Positions 5,154 through 7,627 of a stretch of DNA of 7,627 nt are shown piece after piece (positions within the stretch are counted from its first letter, which is position 1; the number at the start of each line of letters is the position of its first letter). Location of the stretch: NCBI GenBank assembly GCA_025924495.1, contig JAICIG010000390.1:1-7627 (forward strand). Direction: 5' to 3'. Source of the DNA: Pirellulales bacterium (GTDB lineage Bacteria > Planctomycetota > Planctomycetia > Pirellulales > JAICIG01). The position numbers and the translations under genes are program-made. The notes below the pieces were generated by a model. It had not been told where the DNA came from. It did not search any database and worked only from the letters and a program-made list of their open reading frames with translations.

Positions 5154-6791
5154 TTAGCCCGGCTCCCATTCCTTGCTGCGCTCGCTGCGAGTCGAACGGC
5201 GTTCTACGGCCGCCGCCACAAAACCGGTGAACAGCGGATGCGAGGCGGTCGGTTTGCTCTTGAATTCCGGATGGAATTGCACGGCGACGAACCACGGATG
5301 GCTGGGCAACTCGACAATTTCTACCAGGGCGCCATCGGGGCTGGTCCCCGCGACGAGCATTCCATTGGCTTGGAATTGCTGGCGATAGACGTTGTTGAAT
5401 TCGTATCGATGGCGATGCCGCTCGCGGATGGTCGTCGAACCATAGCAAGCGGCCGCCTTGCTGGTGGGATCGAGCAGGGCTTCCTGCGAGCCCAATCGCA
5501 TCGTTCCGCCCTTGTCGATAATGGTGCGCTGTTCGTCGAGCAGGCAAATCACCGGATGGGCCGTATCTTTGCTGAATTCCGTCGAGTGAGCGCCAGCCAA
5601 TCCGACGATATTGCGGGCGAACTCGATCACCGCGCACTGCATGCCCAGGCAGATCCCAAGGAAAGGAATCTCTCGCTCGCGGGCGAAGCGGATCGCCTCG
5701 ACTTTGCCTTCGATGCCGCGTTCGCCGAAACCCCCGGGCACAATCAGACCGTCGTAGCCGGAGAGCAATCTTTCCGGTCCCTCGCGTTCGACGTCCTCGC
5801 TCTGAATCCGTTGGACGCGCACCTGCGCCAGGTTGGCAATGCCGGCATGGTCGAGCGACTCGTAGATCGATTTATAGGCATCGCGGTGCTCGGCGTATTT
5901 GCCAACCACGGCGATGCTGATTTCGTGCTCCGGATTACGCAGCTTGTGCAGCAGATCGCGCCAGTCTTCCAGATCTAACGGGCCGGCCGCGAGGCCCAGG
6001 CGGCGCACGATCAGCTCGTCGAGCCGATTTTCGACCAGACTCAGCGGCACCTCGTAGATCGAAAAATCCTTATCCTTTTCCTCGATGACCGCCTCGATCG
6101 GCACGTTGCAAAACAGCCGGATTTTCTCGCGATCTTCGCGGCTGAGGCTGCGCTCGGTGCGGCAGATCAAAATGTCGGGCTGAATGCCGATTTCGCGCAA
6201 TTGGCCGACCGAGTACTGCGTCGGCTTCGTTTTCAGCTCTCCGGCCGCCTTCAAATAAGGGACCAGCGTGAGGTGGATGTAAAGGCAGTGTTCCTTGCCC
6301 ACGTCGAGGGCGAATTGGCGGATGGCTTCCAGAAAGGGCTGGCTTTCGATATCGCCCACCGTGCCGCCAATTTCGGTGATCACGACGTCGACGTTTTCCG
6401 CTGCCAGCTTGTGGATGCAGTCCTTGATTTCGTTGGTAATGTGCGGAATGACCTGGACGGTCTTGCCCAGGAATTCCCCCCGCCGCTCTTTATTGATCAC
6501 CGACTGGTAGATTTGGCCGGTGGTATAGTTCGAATCGCGCGTCAGCGGGCTGTGCGTAAAACGCTCGTAGTGCCCCAGATCGAGGTCGGTCTCGCTGCCG
6601 TCGTCCAGCACGTACACTTCCCCATGCTGGTAGGGGCTCATGGTGCCCGGGTCGACATTGATGTACGGATCGAGCTTTTGCATCCGTACGCGCAGGCCGC
6701 GCTGCTCGAGCAGCATGCCGATCGAAGCGCTCGTGAGCCCTTTGCCTAAAGAACTTACGACGCCGCCGGTCACGAAAATGTGTTTGGTCAT
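5154..6791 (-). CDS. pyrG: CTP synthase
   Basis: PyrG converts UTP to CTP using ATP and glutamine-derived ammonia, the last step of pyrimidine nucleotide synthesis. The 545-aa length matches the E. coli enzyme. The synthetase half (1-266) shows the P-loop-like SSLGKGL (13-19), Asp71 in [11 protein letters not shown] and Glu140 in [12 protein letters not shown] (both Mg-binding by family knowledge), and the UTP-site segment LKTKPTQ (186-192). The class I glutamine amidotransferase half (about 290-530) shows the oxyanion loop PGGFGERG (352-359), the nucleophile Cys381 in GICLGMQ, and His507/Glu509 in QFHPEF. A charged tail (531-545) follows. The ATG at 6791 is 9 nt after the kdsB stop with no Shine-Dalgarno between, suggesting translational coupling with kdsB. 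No defect is visible. Confidence 0.98.
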   Translation of the reverse strand: MTKHIFVTGGVVSSLGKGLTSASIGMLLEQRGLRVRMQKLDPYINVDPGTMSPYQHGEVYVLDDGSETDLDLGHYERFTHSPLTRDSNYTTGQIYQSVINKERRGEFLGKTVQVIPHITNEIKDCIHKLAAENVDVVITEIGGTVGDIESQPFLEAIRQFALDVGKEHCLYIHLTLVPYLKAAGELKTKPTQYSVGQLREIGIQPDILICRTERSLSREDREKIRLFCNVPIEAVIEEKDKDFSIYEVPLSLVENRLDELIVRRLGLAAGPLDLEDWRDLLHKLRNPEHEISIAVVGKYAEHRDAYKSIYESLDHAGIANLAQVRVQRIQSEDVEREGPERLLSGYDGLIVPGGFGERGIEGKVEAIRFAREREIPFLGICLGMQCAVIEFARNIVGLAGAHSTEFSKDTAHPVICLLDEQRTIIDKGGTMRLGSQEALLDPTSKAAACYGSTTIRERHRHRYEFNNVYRQQFQANGMLVAGTSPDGALVEIVELPSHPWFVAVQFHPEFKSKPTASHPLFTGFVAAAVERRSTRSERSKEWEPG

Positions 6792-6800
6792 GAAGTTAGT

Positions 6801-7583
6801 TTAACGTGCTAGCTGCCTTCGGACAAACGCTCGATAATCGTGCGGCGTGTCAATGCCTAGCGTGGCTTCGCCAACGATGGCGACCGCGATGGCATAGCCG
6901 GCCTCCAGCACGCGCAGTTGCTCTAACTTCTCAAGCTGCTCCAGCGGCGAGGGGGGCATCTCGGCCAATTGCAGCAGGAATTCGCGGCGATAAGCATAGA
7001 GGCCGATGTGCTGATAGAAATGCGGCGGTTCTTCGGTCAGCAGTCCGTCGTGCCATTCTCGGGCATGGGGAATCGGGCTGCGGCTGAAATACATGGCGCG
7101 CCCGCGGCCATCGAAAACCACTTTCACGCAGGCGGGATCGAGCAGTTTTTCACGCTCGCGAATGGGCGTGGCAAGCGTGGCCATATCCAGATCGGGTTGT
7201 TCTTCCAACAACCGAATGACTGCGTCGATCGATTCGCCCGAAAGTTCGGGTTCGTCCCCTTGAACATTCACCACGATGTCGACGTCATCGAGCCCCCGAG
7301 CAATCTCGGCGACGCGATCCGTACCGCTCGCGCAATTCGGATTGGTCAACCAGGCCTCGCCGCCGAACGACCGGACCTCGCTCAGAATTTCGTCATGATC
7401 GGTCGCGACGCAGATTCCGCTGGGGCAAGTGGCTCGGCTAGCCGCCTCGTAGGTGTGCTGGATCAGCGTTTTGCCGGTCTCTCGTAACAGCAATTTCCGT
7501 GGCAGCCGGGTGGATGCCAAGCGGGCCGGAATGATGATGTAACTGTTTGCCTTAAGCCGTGGAACGAACGCCGCTTGCGACAT
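6801..7583 (-). CDS. kdsB: 3-deoxy-manno-octulosonate cytidylyltransferase (CMP-Kdo synthetase)
   Basis: KdsB activates Kdo with CTP to give CMP-Kdo, the donor for the inner core of lipopolysaccharide, in the cytoplasm. At 260 aa it is close to the usual length of about 250. Motifs: the nucleotide-binding IIPARLASTRLPRK (17-30), VATDHDEI (59-66), the substrate-loop NPNCASGTDRVAEI (81-94), VVNVQGDEPEL (104-114, with Asp110 a likely Mg ligand), YFSRSPIPHAR (165-175), HIGLYAYRREFL (192-203), LEQLEKLEQLRVLEAG (214-229), and GIDTPHDY (243-250, with Asp245 the second metal ligand). The ATG at 7583 is preceded by GGAGG at 7593-7597, nine bases upstream, one of the clearest ribosome sites here. It is the first visible gene of a kdsB-pyrG-DUF1844 set; only 44 bp upstream are in the window, so the promoter cannot be judged. 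Confidence 0.97.
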   Translation of the reverse strand: MSQAAFVPRLKANSYIIIPARLASTRLPRKLLLRETGKTLIQHTYEAASRATCPSGICVATDHDEILSEVRSFGGEAWLTNPNCASGTDRVAEIARGLDDVDIVVNVQGDEPELSGESIDAVIRLLEEQPDLDMATLATPIREREKLLDPACVKVVFDGRGRAMYFSRSPIPHAREWHDGLLTEEPPHFYQHIGLYAYRREFLLQLAEMPPSPLEQLEKLEQLRVLEAGYAIAVAIVGEATLGIDTPHDYRAFVRRQLAR

Positions 7584-7627
7584 CTTTTGGATCCTCCATG
7601 AACTGCCAGATGCGGGCGTATTTTAAG

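Noticed and set aside
5082..5978. 298-codon open frame on the plus strand opposite pyrG
   Set aside because: Antisense shadow of CTP synthase with no family signature.
1..7627. CRISPR array, defence island, prophage or complete insertion sequence
   Set aside because: No regularly spaced repeats, transposase, integrase or phage genes. Apart from the Uma2 gene the coding content is ordinary housekeeping.

Overview
This window looks like chromosomal DNA from a Gram-negative bacterium, most likely a planctomycete or another PVC-group member. The reasons are: a kdsB-pyrG pair (the same pairing is known in Chlamydia), a DUF1844 gene directly downstream, a UvrC that stops before the helix-hairpin-helix tail, an mraZ gene with no dcw (cell-wall/division) genes around it, a solitary Uma2 nuclease-fold gene, and mostly weak Shine-Dalgarno sequences. 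GC is about 60% in sampled core genes. The taxonomic call is inference, because no rRNA or marker phylogeny is available here. KdsB implies a Kdo-containing lipopolysaccharide and so an outer membrane.

Layout, left to right. Plus strand: a Uma2-family protein (45-710, possibly starting before the window) and a short-form uvrC (789-2189). Minus strand: a KAS II-like beta-ketoacyl-ACP synthase (2240-3499), convergent with uvrC. A 357-bp divergent spacer (3500-3856) holds a candidate extended -10 promoter and three back-to-back hairpins. Plus strand: mraZ (3857-4342), followed by a non-coding stretch (4343-4635) with a foldable, ANGGA-rich segment and a hairpin-plus-T-tract terminator. Minus strand: an apparent operon read right to left, kdsB (6801-7583), pyrG (5154-6791) and a DUF1844 gene (4636-5058).

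How the genes fit together. PyrG makes CTP, and KdsB spends CTP to activate Kdo, so the 9-nt-spaced kdsB-pyrG pair couples supply and use of one nucleotide. UvrC is a housekeeping repair nuclease. The KAS has an intact catalytic triad but no acyl-carrier, reductase or malonyl-transferase neighbour. MraZ, normally first in the dcw cluster, stands alone here.

The parts least explained by standard annotation are the two non-coding segments flanking mraZ. The upstream one has three contiguous hairpins plus a competing pairing, as in an attenuator-like leader or an operator. The downstream one has six ANGGA motifs in about 120 nt, several in predicted loops, which resembles RNAs bound by CsrA/RsmA. 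Both are hand-folded hypotheses. No CRISPR array, complete transposon, rRNA or intact tRNA gene was seen.
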